Shown here in pieces: positions 8,623 through 18,224 of a DNA stretch of 64,000 nt. Below the pieces are notes generated by a model. That model searched no databases. It saw nothing but the letters and a program-made list of their open reading frames with translations, and was not told the origin of the DNA. The number at the start of each line of letters is the position of its first letter. Position 1 is the stretch's first letter. The translations under genes were made by a program, and so were the position numbers. Source of the DNA: Pseudomonadota bacterium (GTDB taxonomy: Bacteria; Desulfobacterota; Syntrophobacteria; Syntrophobacterales; Syntrophobacteraceae); the NCBI GenBank assembly GCA_023442755.1, contig JAEZXS010000073.1:1-64000 (forward strand). The letters run 5' to 3'.

Positions 8623-9123
8623 TTACTCGCACCGCCGGTTTCTGCGCAGGGCTTCCAGGTCGCCGGCCCAACTGGGGAGGCGGAGCGCGTTCTGGCCGTG
8701 CCCGGTAATCGTGAAGTCACGGCTCTGTTCGCCCGTAACCGTCAGGCTTATTTCCCAGCGATCTTCGGGAAGGAACCTGCCCAGCCTTTCCGGCCATTCG
8801 ATCAACGCCACCCCGCTTCCGAAAAGGCTTTCCTCCCAGGGGAGCGATTCGAGATCGTTCGGTCCCGAAATCCTGTACAAGTCGAGGTGATAGAGGTAGA
8901 GCCGGCCCGAGTATTCATTGATGATGGTAAATGTAGGGCTTGTGACCCTGATGCCGGGCGGAACACCGAGGCCCTGGGCGACCCCGCGCACGAAAAGGGT
9001 TTTGCCCGCGCCCAACTCACCCCGCAGCGCGACGACATCCCCGGGGGCGAGCAGCTTGCCAATGGTAACGCCCAGGTGGATCGTGCAGTCTTCGCTGGGG
9101 GAATGGAAATGCAGTGCATTCAT
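8623..9123 (-). CDS. tsaE: tRNA threonylcarbamoyladenosine biosynthesis ATPase TsaE (YjeE)
   Basis: A 166-residue P-loop protein. The Walker A motif GELGAGKT is at 35-42 and the family segments [12 protein letters not shown] and LYHLDLYR follow. TsaE is the ATPase of the TsaB-TsaD-TsaE complex that makes the t6A modification of tRNAs reading ANN codons. The ATG at 9123 overlaps the stop of the upstream NAD(P)HX repair gene as ATGA, an arrangement indicating translational coupling. The pairing of nnr and tsaE is common in bacteria. The frame is open upstream of this ATG, but that extension lies inside the neighbouring gene and is not TsaE-like. Confidence 0.93.
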   Translation of the reverse strand: MNALHFHSPSEDCTIHLGVTIGKLLAPGDVVALRGELGAGKTLFVRGVAQGLGVPPGIRVTSPTFTIINEYSGRLYLYHLDLYRISGPNDLESLPWEESLFGSGVALIEWPERLGRFLPEDRWEISLTVTGEQSRDFTITGHGQNALRLPSWAGDLEALRRNRRCE

Positions 9124-10688
9124 ACGACGTCTTCCTGAGAACCTTCCAGTGCTCCGATTGCCGTTGGGATCTCCTCCAGCATGTCCGTTGCCAGGAGTCC
9201 ACGGCTGGCGACTCCGCGCATAACCCTGTCGGCTGCTTCTCCATGAACGTAGACGCCGAGGCACGCGGCTTTGAACGGTTCGATTCCCTGTGCGACGAAA
9301 CCCGCAATGATGCCGGTCAGGGCATCCCCCATTCCGCCGCTTGCCATCGCCGGGTTTCCGGTGCTGTTTATGGCCAGCCTCCCGTCGGGTGCGGCGATGA
9401 TGGTGCGGTGGCCTTTCAAGACCAGTACAGCGCCATTTTCACGGCTGAATTTTGCCGCAGTCTCCAGCCTGTCCTGCTGCACTTCGGGCACCGTGCAGTG
9501 GCAGAGCCGGGCCATCTCGCCCGGGTGGGGAGTCAGAATGGGTGTGGATGCCGCCTTCTGCAATATCCGGGGATCATCCGCTATTGCGGTCACCGCATCG
9601 GCATCGAGAACCAACGGGCAGGGTGCTTTCACGACCAGTTCCGTTACCAGCGCAACCGTCTCCGGGCCGGTTGAGATCCCGGGGCCCATCGCCAGGACCT
9701 GCTTGCCCTCAATGAAGCCGAGGATCTGCGGCAGAGCGGAAAGCGCCGGGGTCTGCTCTGCGGTTTCAGAGATCGGGAAAGTCATCGCCTCCGTCAACTT
9801 AACCTCGAGGATCGGGTTAAGGCTTTCGGGGATGAACAAAGTAACCAGGCCCGCTCCCGCCCGCGCCGCCCCGAGGCTTATGAGCGTTGCGGCGCCGGTT
9901 TTGCCGCGGGAACCTGACAGAACGCAGACGTGCCCCGCAGTTCCCTTGTGCGTGTCGGGCCGGCGCGGTTCCAGCCATGGGGAGAGGAAATCCTCCGTCA
10001 GCCAGTGGCGGCGGATGCCCGCCGCGCGGGCCAGTTCGGGCGGGATTCCGATATCGATCACCCGTACTTCGCCTACCAGTTCGTTCCCCGGTTCGAGGAC
10101 GTGGCCGATTTTGAGAAAACCGAAGGTGGCCGTGGCATCCGCCCGTATTGCAGTCCCGAGCGGCTTCCCGGTGCTCGCGTCCAGTCCCGAGGGTATATCC
10201 ACCGCCAGCACCGTCGCCCGCAGGCCGTTTATCCTTTCGATAATTTTGCGGTAAAGCCCCCGGACTTCGGTCTTCAGCCCCGTGCCGAGAATGGCGTCGA
10301 TGACGACGTCACAGTCTTCCATCTGGCGCCACTGTGCCTCGAAGTCTCCGGCTTCGTCCCAGATGTGGACCGGAACTCCGATCTTCCGGATTATGCGGAA
10401 ATTGGTGAGCGCATCGCCCGAAAGTTTTTCCGGGGGGCGAAGACAGACAACCCGGACCACTGCTCCCCGGTTGTGGAAAATCCGGGCCAGCACGAAACCG
10501 TCCCCGCCGTTGTTCCCCCCGCCTGCGACGACGACGATACTGCGCTCGGGAAGATCGGGCACAACTTCGAGAAAAAAAGCGGCGGCGCCCCGGGCGGCAT
10601 TTTCCATGAGCACCATCCCGGGAATCCCGATCCCGTTGATTGTCTGTTGATCGAATGCGGCCATCTCTTGAGCAGTCAGGACCAGCAT
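9120..10688 (-). CDS. nnr: Bifunctional NAD(P)H-hydrate epimerase / ADP-dependent dehydratase
   Basis: A 522-residue repair enzyme. Residues 1-215 are the YjeF N-terminal epimerase domain ([20 protein letters not shown] and [13 protein letters not shown]). Residues 230-510 are the ribokinase-like dehydratase domain ([60 protein letters not shown] with S-T-G at its start). Together they convert damaged NADHX and NADPHX back to NADH and NADPH. It is the first gene of a two-gene operon with tsaE, which overlaps its stop codon. Confidence 0.94.
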   Translation of the reverse strand: MLVLTAQEMAAFDQQTINGIGIPGMVLMENAARGAAAFFLEVVPDLPERSIVVVAGGGNNGGDGFVLARIFHNRGAVVRVVCLRPPEKLSGDALTNFRIIRKIGVPVHIWDEAGDFEAQWRQMEDCDVVIDAILGTGLKTEVRGLYRKIIERINGLRATVLAVDIPSGLDASTGKPLGTAIRADATATFGFLKIGHVLEPGNELVGEVRVIDIGIPPELARAAGIRRHWLTEDFLSPWLEPRRPDTHKGTAGHVCVLSGSRGKTGAATLISLGAARAGAGLVTLFIPESLNPILEVKLTEAMTFPISETAEQTPALSALPQILGFIEGKQVLAMGPGISTGPETVALVTELVVKAPCPLVLDADAVTAIADDPRILQKAASTPILTPHPGEMARLCHCTVPEVQQDRLETAAKFSRENGAVLVLKGHRTIIAAPDGRLAINSTGNPAMASGGMGDALTGIIAGFVAQGIEPFKAACLGVYVHGEAADRVMRGVASRGLLATDMLEEIPTAIGALEGSQEDVV

Positions 10689-11305
10689 TGCGACTCCTCC
10701 TTCGCCAGGTGAAATTTCACGGCCTCCGGGCCGGGCGGATTTATCTCTGCCCCGGCGGGCTTTTACGCCGGGAAGGGGATGCTTAAGTTTCGATCTTCCC
10801 GGGGCCGGACATGCCGATTTTCTTTAAAGGAGCCTGGAATTGGGTTCGCTATGGACAACCCAGACAGAAACAATAGCACAGAAACGGTTTAAACGCACAG
10901 GGGTGCGTAAAGAAATGGTCATAGTCCTGGTAATTGTACCTATTGTCACAAAGTTTCGACAGCCTCCCCCTTGCGTAGCTGCATGCACACGTCTTAGAAG
11001 AAAAGAACGGTTCATCACAAAGAAAAAAATGGGTTTTTATGCGGGTCTTATCGGTTAAAATAACCGGAATCCGGGCTAAGCTTGCGAAATGTAAACAATT
11101 TATAAAATCGCTGGGTGATGTGATATCTGCTTGGATGTTTGTGCAGATTGAGTTATATTTCCGCCGCTATTTTGTGCATCATTTTATCGCTCCCTCGATT
11201 TGTTCCGCGCATTCGGTTTGCACGTGTAGCATTGTTTCGCTCAGATCCCTGTTTTTAAAATCAGGACAGATCAGTCCCGTGTAACACACAACCGAGGAGA
11301 ACGGC
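10689..11305. other. Divergent intergenic region before the nuo operon
   Basis: About 617 bp between nnr (minus) and nuoA (plus). Short frames exist, for example a 72-codon plus-strand frame at 10840-11058, but they lack family resemblance, ribosome-binding sites and codon bias. It becomes AT-rich from about 10830, as expected for the nuo promoter and a long leader. A small perfect hairpin, GGTTA/TAACC, lies near 11050-11062. No known operator or RNA family was recognised. Confidence 0.5.
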
Positions 11306-11683
11306 TTGATCTCCCAATCGCTTCTGACCGACTATTTGGCTATAGCCCTGTATATGGTGGCCGGGCTTGCATTCGCGGTAATCCCACTCGTTATTTCGCG
11401 CCTGATCGTCAGGCGCAGCCAGGGTCCCCAGCGGGCCGAGACCTATGAAAGCGGCATGGAGACCATCGGGAGCGCCTGGATACAGTTCACGGTTGCCTAC
11501 TACATCTACGCCCTCATCTTCCTCGCCTTCGACGTCGACGTGCTCTACCTGTTCCCGGTTGCGCTCGCCTACGGCAAGTACGCGTTCCGGGATCTCATCG
11601 AAGTTGTTATCTTCGTTGGTATTTTATCGCTGGCAATCGTTTATGCCTGGCGCAAAGGAGTATTTGAATGGAACAGAAGGTGA
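11306..11683 (+). CDS. nuoA: NADH-quinone oxidoreductase subunit A
   Basis: A 125-residue membrane subunit with three hydrophobic helices and the NuoA signature [11 protein letters not shown] followed by [10 protein letters not shown]. It sits at the junction of the peripheral and membrane arms of complex I. Translation starts at a TTG (11306) preceded by GAGGAGA at 11293-11299. It overlaps nuoB by 16 bp and opens the eleven-gene operon. Confidence 0.95.
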   Translation: MISQSLLTDYLAIALYMVAGLAFAVIPLVISRLIVRRSQGPQRAETYESGMETIGSAWIQFTVAYYIYALIFLAFDVDVLYLFPVALAYGKYAFRDLIEVVIFVGILSLAIVYAWRKGVFEWNRR

Positions 11684-12198
11684 GAGACAGAGAGCCGTGC
11701 GAACCTGTCATCAAGTTCGCACTCCTCGATGATCTTTTGAACCTGGCGCGGGCCAATTCGCTCTGGCCCATGACTTTCGGCCTTGCCTGTTGCGCTATCG
11801 AGATGATGGCGGCAGGGGCGTCCCGGTTCGACCTGGACCGGTTCGGAGCGGGTGTATTCCGGCCGTCTCCGCGTCAGTCCGACGTCATGATTGTAGCCGG
11901 AACGATTTCAAAGAAGATGGCTCCGGCGATCCAGATGCTCTGGGACCAGATGCCCAACCCCAAGTGGTGCATCGCGATGGGTAACTGCGCCATATCCGGC
12001 GGGCCGTTCGAGTACGAGGGACAGTATGCGATCGTCCCAGGAGCGCACCATATCGTACCTGTTGACATCGTCATTCCCGGATGCCCCCCGCGGCCGGAAG
12101 CTCTCATCCAGGGCCTGCTTGCCCTGGGAGACAAGATAACTCGCGGCGAAAACCGGAACGTGCTGCGCCGGTTCCGGCGGACAGGGGAGAAGAGCTGA
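11668..12198 (+). CDS. nuoB: NADH-quinone oxidoreductase subunit B
   Basis: A 176-residue peripheral-arm subunit holding cluster N2, the last iron-sulfur cluster before quinone. The ligands C41-C42, C107 and C139 are all present in the expected spacing ([26 protein letters not shown]). It overlaps nuoA and ends 1 bp before nuoC, consistent with one transcript. Confidence 0.96.
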   Translation: MEQKVRDREPCEPVIKFALLDDLLNLARANSLWPMTFGLACCAIEMMAAGASRFDLDRFGAGVFRPSPRQSDVMIVAGTISKKMAPAIQMLWDQMPNPKWCIAMGNCAISGGPFEYEGQYAIVPGAHHIVPVDIVIPGCPPRPEALIQGLLALGDKITRGENRNVLRRFRRTGEKS

Positions 12199-12199
12199 G

Positions 12200-12670
12200 A
12201 TGAAGCTGGACGATATCGAAAAGTTTTTGCGCGGGAAGTTTCCCGAAGCCCCTTTCCAGGTGGATGAGACCCGCAGGTCGGGAGTGCGGTGGTCCATAAC
12301 GATTCCCGTTTCCGGGTTGCCGGATGCGGCGAAGGCGTTCGACGACGAAAAGTTCTTTCTGGACACCGTCACGGCCCTGGACTTTCAGGATACCTTAGAA
12401 CTGGTATACCACTTCAACTGCTACGAGCCCGATTCCAGGGTGGCCTTGCGCGTGCTGGTCGGCCACGACCAGAGCGCTCCCTCCATCGTGGAAATCTTTC
12501 GCGGGGCAGGCTGGCTGGAGCGTGAAGTGCACGACTTTTTCGGGATCGAATTTTCAGGAAATCCGGACCTGAGGCCGCTTCTCCTGCCCGAGGACGCGGA
12601 CTATCACCCTCTCAGGAAGACTTTCGGTAAAACGGGAACTTACCTGAAACGAGAAGAAATCTATGGCTAG
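12200..12670 (+). CDS. nuoC: NADH-quinone oxidoreductase subunit C
   Basis: A 156-residue 30-kDa-type subunit. The conserved C-terminal segment GAGWLEREVHDFFGIEFSGN and the following NPDLRPLLLPED mark the family. It is a separate gene rather than the NuoCD fusion of enterobacteria. It overlaps nuoD by 8 bp. Confidence 0.95.
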   Translation: MKLDDIEKFLRGKFPEAPFQVDETRRSGVRWSITIPVSGLPDAAKAFDDEKFFLDTVTALDFQDTLELVYHFNCYEPDSRVALRVLVGHDQSAPSIVEIFRGAGWLEREVHDFFGIEFSGNPDLRPLLLPEDADYHPLRKTFGKTGTYLKREEIYG

Positions 12671-13784
12671 GCAGCTGCAGGAAATGGACAAAAGACGCAT
12701 CTATACTCTCAATCTCGGCCCGCAGCATCCCAGTACCCACGGCGTGCTCAGGGTCGTGCTCGACCTGGACGGCGAGTTTATAGTTAAGGCCGACCCGGTC
12801 ATCGGATACGGTCATCGCGGTCATGAAAAAATGGGGGAAAACCGGCTCTACAGGCAGTTTCTCCCGAATACGAGCCGCATGGACTACCTTGCCGGGATGA
12901 TCTACAACCACGGGTTTGCACTCGCCGTTGAAAAGTTCGCCGGCATCGAGGTGCCCGAGCGTGCCCGCTACATACGCGTCATCGCCTCCGAACTGAACCG
13001 CATATCGAGCCACCTGCTCTGGTTCGGAACCTACCTGATGGACCTGGGCGGTTTCACTCCCTTTCTGTACGCCTTCGACGATCGCGAACAGATCCTCGAC
13101 ATCCTCGACTGGGTGAGCGGATCGAGGCTTACCTATTCTTACTGCAGGTTCGGCGGAGTCACCCGGGATATCGATTCGAAGTTCATCGAAATGACCCGGG
13201 CCTTCCTGAAAAGAATGGAAGGGCGCTGGGCAGACTATGACAACCTTGTCACGAAGAATATCATTTTCATCAAACGCACCCGGGATGTGGGGATTATCGA
13301 TCAGGAACTGGCGCGCCAGTACGGCGTAACCGGCCCCAACCTGCGTGCCTGCGGAATCCCCTACGACGTGCGCAGGGCCGAACCGTACGAAGTCTACGAC
13401 CGGTTCGATTTCGAAATTCCCACGGGAGCGAAAGGCGACGCCCTCGACCGGTACCTGGTCAGGTTCCAGGAGATGCGGCAGAGCTGCCGGATCATCGAAC
13501 AGGCGCTCGATCAACTTCCCTCCGGGCCCTGGCAGACCGAAAAGGTGGCGCAGAAAATCAAGCCGCCCAAGGGCGACATCTATTTCGCTTTCGAGAGCGC
13601 GCGGGGGCTTGCCGGCTACTACCTGGTAAGCGACGGTGGAACGAACCCGTACCGCTGCCATATCCGGGTTCCTAGCCTTGGAAACCTGGACGTGCTCAAG
13701 GAAGTGATGATCGATACGCTCGTTGCAGATGCCATTTCCATTCTCGGCAGCGTTGACCTGGTTATCCCGGAGATCGACAGATAA
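12663..13784 (+). CDS. nuoD: NADH-quinone oxidoreductase subunit D
   Basis: A 373-residue 49-kDa-type subunit, related to the large subunit of [NiFe] hydrogenases and forming the quinone pocket with NuoB. It starts with the typical LNLGPQHPSTHGVLR, has RIASELNRISSHLLW-like helices, and ends in the conserved SILGSVDLVIPEIDR. The overlap with nuoC and the short gap to nuoH support co-translation. Confidence 0.96.
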   Translation: MARQLQEMDKRRIYTLNLGPQHPSTHGVLRVVLDLDGEFIVKADPVIGYGHRGHEKMGENRLYRQFLPNTSRMDYLAGMIYNHGFALAVEKFAGIEVPERARYIRVIASELNRISSHLLWFGTYLMDLGGFTPFLYAFDDREQILDILDWVSGSRLTYSYCRFGGVTRDIDSKFIEMTRAFLKRMEGRWADYDNLVTKNIIFIKRTRDVGIIDQELARQYGVTGPNLRACGIPYDVRRAEPYEVYDRFDFEIPTGAKGDALDRYLVRFQEMRQSCRIIEQALDQLPSGPWQTEKVAQKIKPPKGDIYFAFESARGLAGYYLVSDGGTNPYRCHIRVPSLGNLDVLKEVMIDTLVADAISILGSVDLVIPEIDR

Positions 13785-13805
13785 GAGGATTGAGAGGACA
13801 CGACA

Positions 13806-14789
13806 TTGTTTGAAGGCACTTTAGAATCGGACTGGTTCAGAATAATCATCGGGCTTTTCATCGTCCTGGGGTTCTCGCAGCTGAACGCCCTTTTCCTGGT
13901 GTGGCTCGAACGCAAAGTGGCCGGACACATCCAGCTTCGGCCCGGCCCCATGGAAGTCGGCCCCCACGGACTGCTGCAGACGATAGCCGACGGCATAAAG
14001 CTGGTAGCCAAGGAATTCATCATTCCGGCCAAGGCCGACCCCAAGCTCTTTTTGCTCGGTCCGGTCCTGGTGTTCATGCCGGTGCTGGTGGGGTTCCTGG
14101 TCCTGCCCTTCAGCCAAAACCTGATCATCCGCGACATGAACGTCGGGGTGCTGCTGATCTTCTCTTTTTCGACCCTTACCGTCCTTGCCATTCTCGCGGG
14201 CGGGTGGGCTTCGAACAACAAGTACGCCCTGCTTGGAGCAATCCGGTCCGTCGCCCAGAACATCGCCTATGAAATCCCGCTTCTCCTGGCGATGATCAGC
14301 GTCGTGCTGATGGTAAATTCACTGAGCTTCTCCGATATCGTGAACGCGCAGCACAGGGTCTGGTTCATCTTTCTCCAGCCGATCGCCGGCCTGATCTACC
14401 TGATAAGCGCGACGGCGGAGACCAACCGCGCCCCCTTCGACATCCCCGAGGCCGAATCGGAACTCGTGGCCGGTTTCCATACGGAGTACGGCGGGATGGG
14501 TTTCGGGCTGTTCTTCCTTGCCGAGTATACGAATATGTTCATCGTCTGCGCCGTTGCGACCAGCATCTTTTTCGGCGGATGGCAGGGACCTTTCGGTTTC
14601 AGCTTTGGCATTCCCGGCCTGATCTGGTTCCTGTTCAAAACATATGTGCTGATTTTCGTGATCATGTGGGTGCGTTGGACCTTTCCCCGCGTCCGGTTCG
14701 ACCAGCTGATGAACTTCTCGTGGAAGTTCATGATCCCGGTCAGCCTGGCAAACCTGGTGGTCACGGCTATTGTCGTGAAATTATTGTAA
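13806..14789 (+). CDS. nuoH: NADH-quinone oxidoreductase subunit H
   Basis: A 327-residue membrane subunit with about eight helices and the NuoH hallmarks [21 protein letters not shown] and [20 protein letters not shown]. It forms part of the quinone channel and the first proton half-channel. Translation begins at a TTG (13806), 21 bp after nuoD, with GAGAGGA upstream. Confidence 0.96.
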   Translation: MFEGTLESDWFRIIIGLFIVLGFSQLNALFLVWLERKVAGHIQLRPGPMEVGPHGLLQTIADGIKLVAKEFIIPAKADPKLFLLGPVLVFMPVLVGFLVLPFSQNLIIRDMNVGVLLIFSFSTLTVLAILAGGWASNNKYALLGAIRSVAQNIAYEIPLLLAMISVVLMVNSLSFSDIVNAQHRVWFIFLQPIAGLIYLISATAETNRAPFDIPEAESELVAGFHTEYGGMGFGLFFLAEYTNMFIVCAVATSIFFGGWQGPFGFSFGIPGLIWFLFKTYVLIFVIMWVRWTFPRVRFDQLMNFSWKFMIPVSLANLVVTAIVVKLL

Positions 14790-14806
14790 TAAGGGAGCAA
14801 AGCGCA

Positions 14807-15277
14807 ATGAGCTACCTGAAAGAAATCTATCAAGGCGGACGGAGCCTGGTCGAGGGGATGATCGTCACCTTCCGGCGCCTGTTTCATCCGCTGGTAACCG
14901 TTCAGTATCCGCGGAAGCATATCGAAATTTCCCCCGCTTACAGGGGGCATATCGAACTCAAGGTTTTCGAGGACTCGGGAACGCACAAATGCATCGCATG
15001 CCTGAGCTGCGAGCGCATGTGCCCGAGCGGTGTGATCAAGGTAAAGGGCGAAAAGACTCAGCCCAAGGGACCCAAGGTCCCCAGTTCCTATGTGATCGAT
15101 TTCAGCAAGTGCAGCCTGTGCGGCCTGTGCGTGGAAAGCTGTCCGACCGGGACTCTTCAGTATTCGAAGGAATATCAGCTTGTGGGCGAAAACAGCAACG
15201 ACTGCCTGATAGACCTTCTGGCTCGGTTTCAGAAGCAGTTGGAAGCGCAGAAGGGCGACGAGAAGATTGCCGCCTGA
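14807..15277 (+). CDS. nuoI: NADH-quinone oxidoreductase subunit I
   Basis: A 156-residue ferredoxin-like subunit with two [4Fe-4S] motifs, CIACLSCERMCPSG and CSLCGLCVESCPTG. The ATG at 14807 is preceded by AAGGGAGC. An upstream in-frame extension to 14579 lies inside nuoH and is not NuoI-like. It passes electrons to NuoB and, in a complex lacking NuoEFG, would be the first subunit-bound cluster pair reachable by an external donor. Confidence 0.96.
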   Translation: MSYLKEIYQGGRSLVEGMIVTFRRLFHPLVTVQYPRKHIEISPAYRGHIELKVFEDSGTHKCIACLSCERMCPSGVIKVKGEKTQPKGPKVPSSYVIDFSKCSLCGLCVESCPTGTLQYSKEYQLVGENSNDCLIDLLARFQKQLEAQKGDEKIAA

Positions 15278-15388
15278 TCGGCGCGGGCGCGAAGGGGGCT
15301 TTTGCGGTCCCTTGGTGAATAAAATCCATTTCGGCAAGCTGCTAAAAGAGGACTGCGGTTTCGGCAGCGTGCCTGGCGAAGGAATGCA

Positions 15389-15916
15389 ATGGACAGTGCT
15401 TCGAGCTTGACCGCTATCGGGCAGGCGGCCTTCTGGGTAACGATCGGGTTTACCGTCGCGGGCGCCGCGATTGCGGTATTTCCGCGAAATATCCTTTACA
15501 ACGTGCTTGGCCTCGCCCTGGCCTTGACCGGGATTGCCGGACTCTATCTTTTCCTCGGCAGTTTCTTTATCGCGCTCATGCAGTTGCTCATCTACGTCGG
15601 GGCCATCTGCATCGCCATCGTGTTCGCGATCATGCTCTCGCGGCCGCTGCACCTCGAAGTCCCGAAGCGGGCGACCCCGAAGGTCGGGCTTGCGCTGGCG
15701 GCGGGCGCCGTTTTCTTCGTGGCAGTGACCAGCATCGCCCTGCGGTCGAACTGGACGCCCGCGGCGGAGCGCAGCACGGACTGGTCGGTGGAGACCATCG
15801 GGCACATGCTTCTCACCCGGTACGAGATGGCGTTCGAAGTGATCTCGCTCGTGCTCCTGATAGCCATCATCGGTGCGGTGGTTACTGCGGGGTTTAGCAG
15901 GAGGCTGGGATCATGA
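15389..15916 (+). CDS. nuoJ: NADH-quinone oxidoreductase subunit J
   Basis: A 175-residue membrane subunit with five helices and the NuoJ segment FIALMQLLIYVGAICIAIVF, which contains the pi-bulge helix. It follows a 111 bp gap after nuoI, the second-largest gap in the operon after that before nuoN, and overlaps nuoK as ATGA. Confidence 0.94.
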   Translation: MDSASSLTAIGQAAFWVTIGFTVAGAAIAVFPRNILYNVLGLALALTGIAGLYLFLGSFFIALMQLLIYVGAICIAIVFAIMLSRPLHLEVPKRATPKVGLALAAGAVFFVAVTSIALRSNWTPAAERSTDWSVETIGHMLLTRYEMAFEVISLVLLIAIIGAVVTAGFSRRLGS

Positions 15917-16221
15917 ACAATCTCAACATTTACCTGATGCTTTCGGGCCTGCTCTTTTCCATGGGCCTGATCGGGGTTCTCCAGCGCCGCAACCTCATCG
16001 GCATGCTCATCTCCATCGAGCTGATGCTCAACGCGGCCAATCTCAACTTCATGGCATTCAATCGATTCCTGACGCCCGAGCCTTATGTCGGACAGATCAT
16101 AGCCCTTGTTGTCATGGGCCTTGCCGCGGCCGAAGCCGCAATCGGCCTGAGCATCATCCTGGCCCTGTTCCGAAAAATGCACTCGATCAATATCGAGCGG
16201 GCACAGAAGCTGAAAGGATAA
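15913..16221 (+). CDS. nuoK: NADH-quinone oxidoreductase subunit K
   Basis: A 102-residue three-helix subunit with the conserved glutamates in MLISIELMLNAANLNF and GLAAAEAAIGLSI, which are proton-path residues. It overlaps nuoJ by 4 bp. Confidence 0.95.
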   Translation: MNNLNIYLMLSGLLFSMGLIGVLQRRNLIGMLISIELMLNAANLNFMAFNRFLTPEPYVGQIIALVVMGLAAAEAAIGLSIILALFRKMHSINIERAQKLKG

Positions 16222-16227
16222 ACGTCC

Positions 16228-18183
16228 ATGGACATGCTTTTCAGAGATCCCGTACTTCTTGCGACCATCCTCGGCACCAGCCTGCCGTTTCTGTCCATGG
16301 CGATCATCCTCATCTTTACACGGCATGACCCGAAACTCTCCAGCACCATTTCGGTTTCGGCCATAGGGGTCGCCCTGGTCTGCGCCCTTACGCTCCTCGT
16401 AAAGCTCCACGGAGCGGGTCCGATCCGGTACGAAACCCTCTGGTTCAGCTCCGGGAACATGGCGATCACCTTCGGGTACTACCTGGATTCGCTAAGCCTC
16501 CTCATGCTGACCATCGTGGCGGTGATCGCTTCCCTCGTGCAGCTCTACTCGCTCGGCTACATGGCCGGCGACCCGGGCTTCAGCCGGTACTACGCGTTCC
16601 AGTCCCTGTTTGCCTGGGCGATGATGAACATGGTGATCGCGGGCAGCATGCTCCAGCTCTTCGTCTTCTGGGAACTGGTTGGGCTGGCGTCTTACCTGTT
16701 AATCGGCTTCTACTATGAAAAATGGAGTGCGTCGCAGGCCGGCAAGAAGGCTTTCGTCATGACCAGGGTGGGGGACGTGGGATTCTTCCTCGGCCTCATC
16801 ATCCTGCTGATCGGCTTCGGCAACCTGGGGATTCCCGACCTGAACACGGCCGCGAGCACCCATGCCATTTCCGGGCAGCTGTTAACCGTTTCGGCCCTGC
16901 TGATTTTCTGCGGCGTAGTGGGCAAGAGCGCCCAGTTCCCGCTGCTCACGTGGTTGCCCGACGCCATGGAAGGCCCGACCCCGGTCAGCGCCCTGCTGCA
17001 TTCGGCCACCATGGTCGCGGCCGGCGTATATGTCTTCGGCAGGCTCTTCCCCTTCTTCTCCGGTTCGCCCGATGCGATGACCATAGCGCTCGCAATCGGC
17101 ACGATCACCATGCTCCTGGCATCCACCATGGCGATGGTGACCTACGATCTGAAACAGGTCTGGGCCTATTCGACCATCAGCCAGCTCGGCATGATGGTGA
17201 TGGCCCTTGCCGCCGGGGGATACTTTTCGGGCGTGTTCCACCTGACGACCCACGCCGGGTTCAAGGCGCTGCTCTTCCTGTGCTCCGGCATTTTTATCCA
17301 CGAATACCACACGAACGATATGCGCGTGATCGGGAAACAGGGAGGCCGCAGGCTCACTATCCCGATGGTGTGCATCACAGTGGGCGCCCTGGCCCTCTCC
17401 GGCGTTTTCCCCTTCTCCGGTTTTTTCAGCAAGGAAGCCATCCTCGGCGACCTCGCCGCGCAGCCGAGCAAAATATGGCTGGCGGCGGGCCTTTTCGGGG
17501 CTTTTCTCACCGCCTATTACAGCTTCCGGCTGATCTTCTTCCTCCTGTTCCCCAAAGGCGGGATCGAGCAGAAACACCCGGTGGACGAAATGGACGCCCA
17601 CGTCCTGCATGAACACGCCGAAGAGCATCACGGCAGGACCTTCTGGGCAATGGCGGTGCCGGTCATGATCCTTGCCGGCGTGACCCTCGTCCTGGGCTTT
17701 TTCGAGCACCCGCTGGAAACCTTCATCATGGGGCACGGCCCGTCCGCGCACACTGCGGCAGCCGTCCAACACGTGGCCGAACACGCCGCGGCGGCGGATA
17801 CCGGCGGGCATGAGGTGCTGCTCATCCTGGGAGTCTCGGCGGGCCTTCTCGGTATCCTTCTCGCCTGGTTCGAATTCGGGCGGAAGGGCTCGAGCAGGAC
17901 CGGCTTTCTCAGCCACTTCCCGGCCATATGGAATCTTTTCAATTACCGCTGGTACATGGACGCCTTCCTGAGAAAGGCGCTGGACAACTGCATCTATGCC
18001 GGACTGACCAGGCTGTTTGCAAAAAACGACCGGACCATCATAGACGGCGGTATCGACGGTATCTGCTTCTTCACGGAAGCGGGCGGGCGGGTATTCAGCT
18101 TCCTGCAGTCCGGAATGCTGCAGTACAACCTGCTCATCATGGCCCTGGCGGCCGGGTTGGCTATCATCTGTTTCCTGGTCTGA
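16228..18183 (+). CDS. nuoL: NADH-quinone oxidoreductase subunit L
   Basis: A 651-residue Mrp-antiporter-like proton pump subunit. Conserved segments include FVFWELVGLASYLLIGFYYEK (shortened in the text as the WELVG region), SAQFPLLTWLPDAMEGPTPV and STISQLGMM. It has a long C-terminal lateral helix region with a His-rich stretch near residues 450-465 (HVLHEHAEEHHG). Confidence 0.95.
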   Translation: MDMLFRDPVLLATILGTSLPFLSMAIILIFTRHDPKLSSTISVSAIGVALVCALTLLVKLHGAGPIRYETLWFSSGNMAITFGYYLDSLSLLMLTIVAVIASLVQLYSLGYMAGDPGFSRYYAFQSLFAWAMMNMVIAGSMLQLFVFWELVGLASYLLIGFYYEKWSASQAGKKAFVMTRVGDVGFFLGLIILLIGFGNLGIPDLNTAASTHAISGQLLTVSALLIFCGVVGKSAQFPLLTWLPDAMEGPTPVSALLHSATMVAAGVYVFGRLFPFFSGSPDAMTIALAIGTITMLLASTMAMVTYDLKQVWAYSTISQLGMMVMALAAGGYFSGVFHLTTHAGFKALLFLCSGIFIHEYHTNDMRVIGKQGGRRLTIPMVCITVGALALSGVFPFSGFFSKEAILGDLAAQPSKIWLAAGLFGAFLTAYYSFRLIFFLLFPKGGIEQKHPVDEMDAHVLHEHAEEHHGRTFWAMAVPVMILAGVTLVLGFFEHPLETFIMGHGPSAHTAAAVQHVAEHAAAADTGGHEVLLILGVSAGLLGILLAWFEFGRKGSSRTGFLSHFPAIWNLFNYRWYMDAFLRKALDNCIYAGLTRLFAKNDRTIIDGGIDGICFFTEAGGRVFSFLQSGMLQYNLLIMALAAGLAIICFLV

Positions 18184-18224
18184 TGCATACACAGCAAAAC
18201 GTTCACAAATCGTAAAGGTATCCA

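Noticed and set aside
10840..11058. 72-codon plus-strand frame before nuoA
   Set aside because: Composition and codon use are unlike neighbouring genes and no motif is recognisable; treated as leader sequence.
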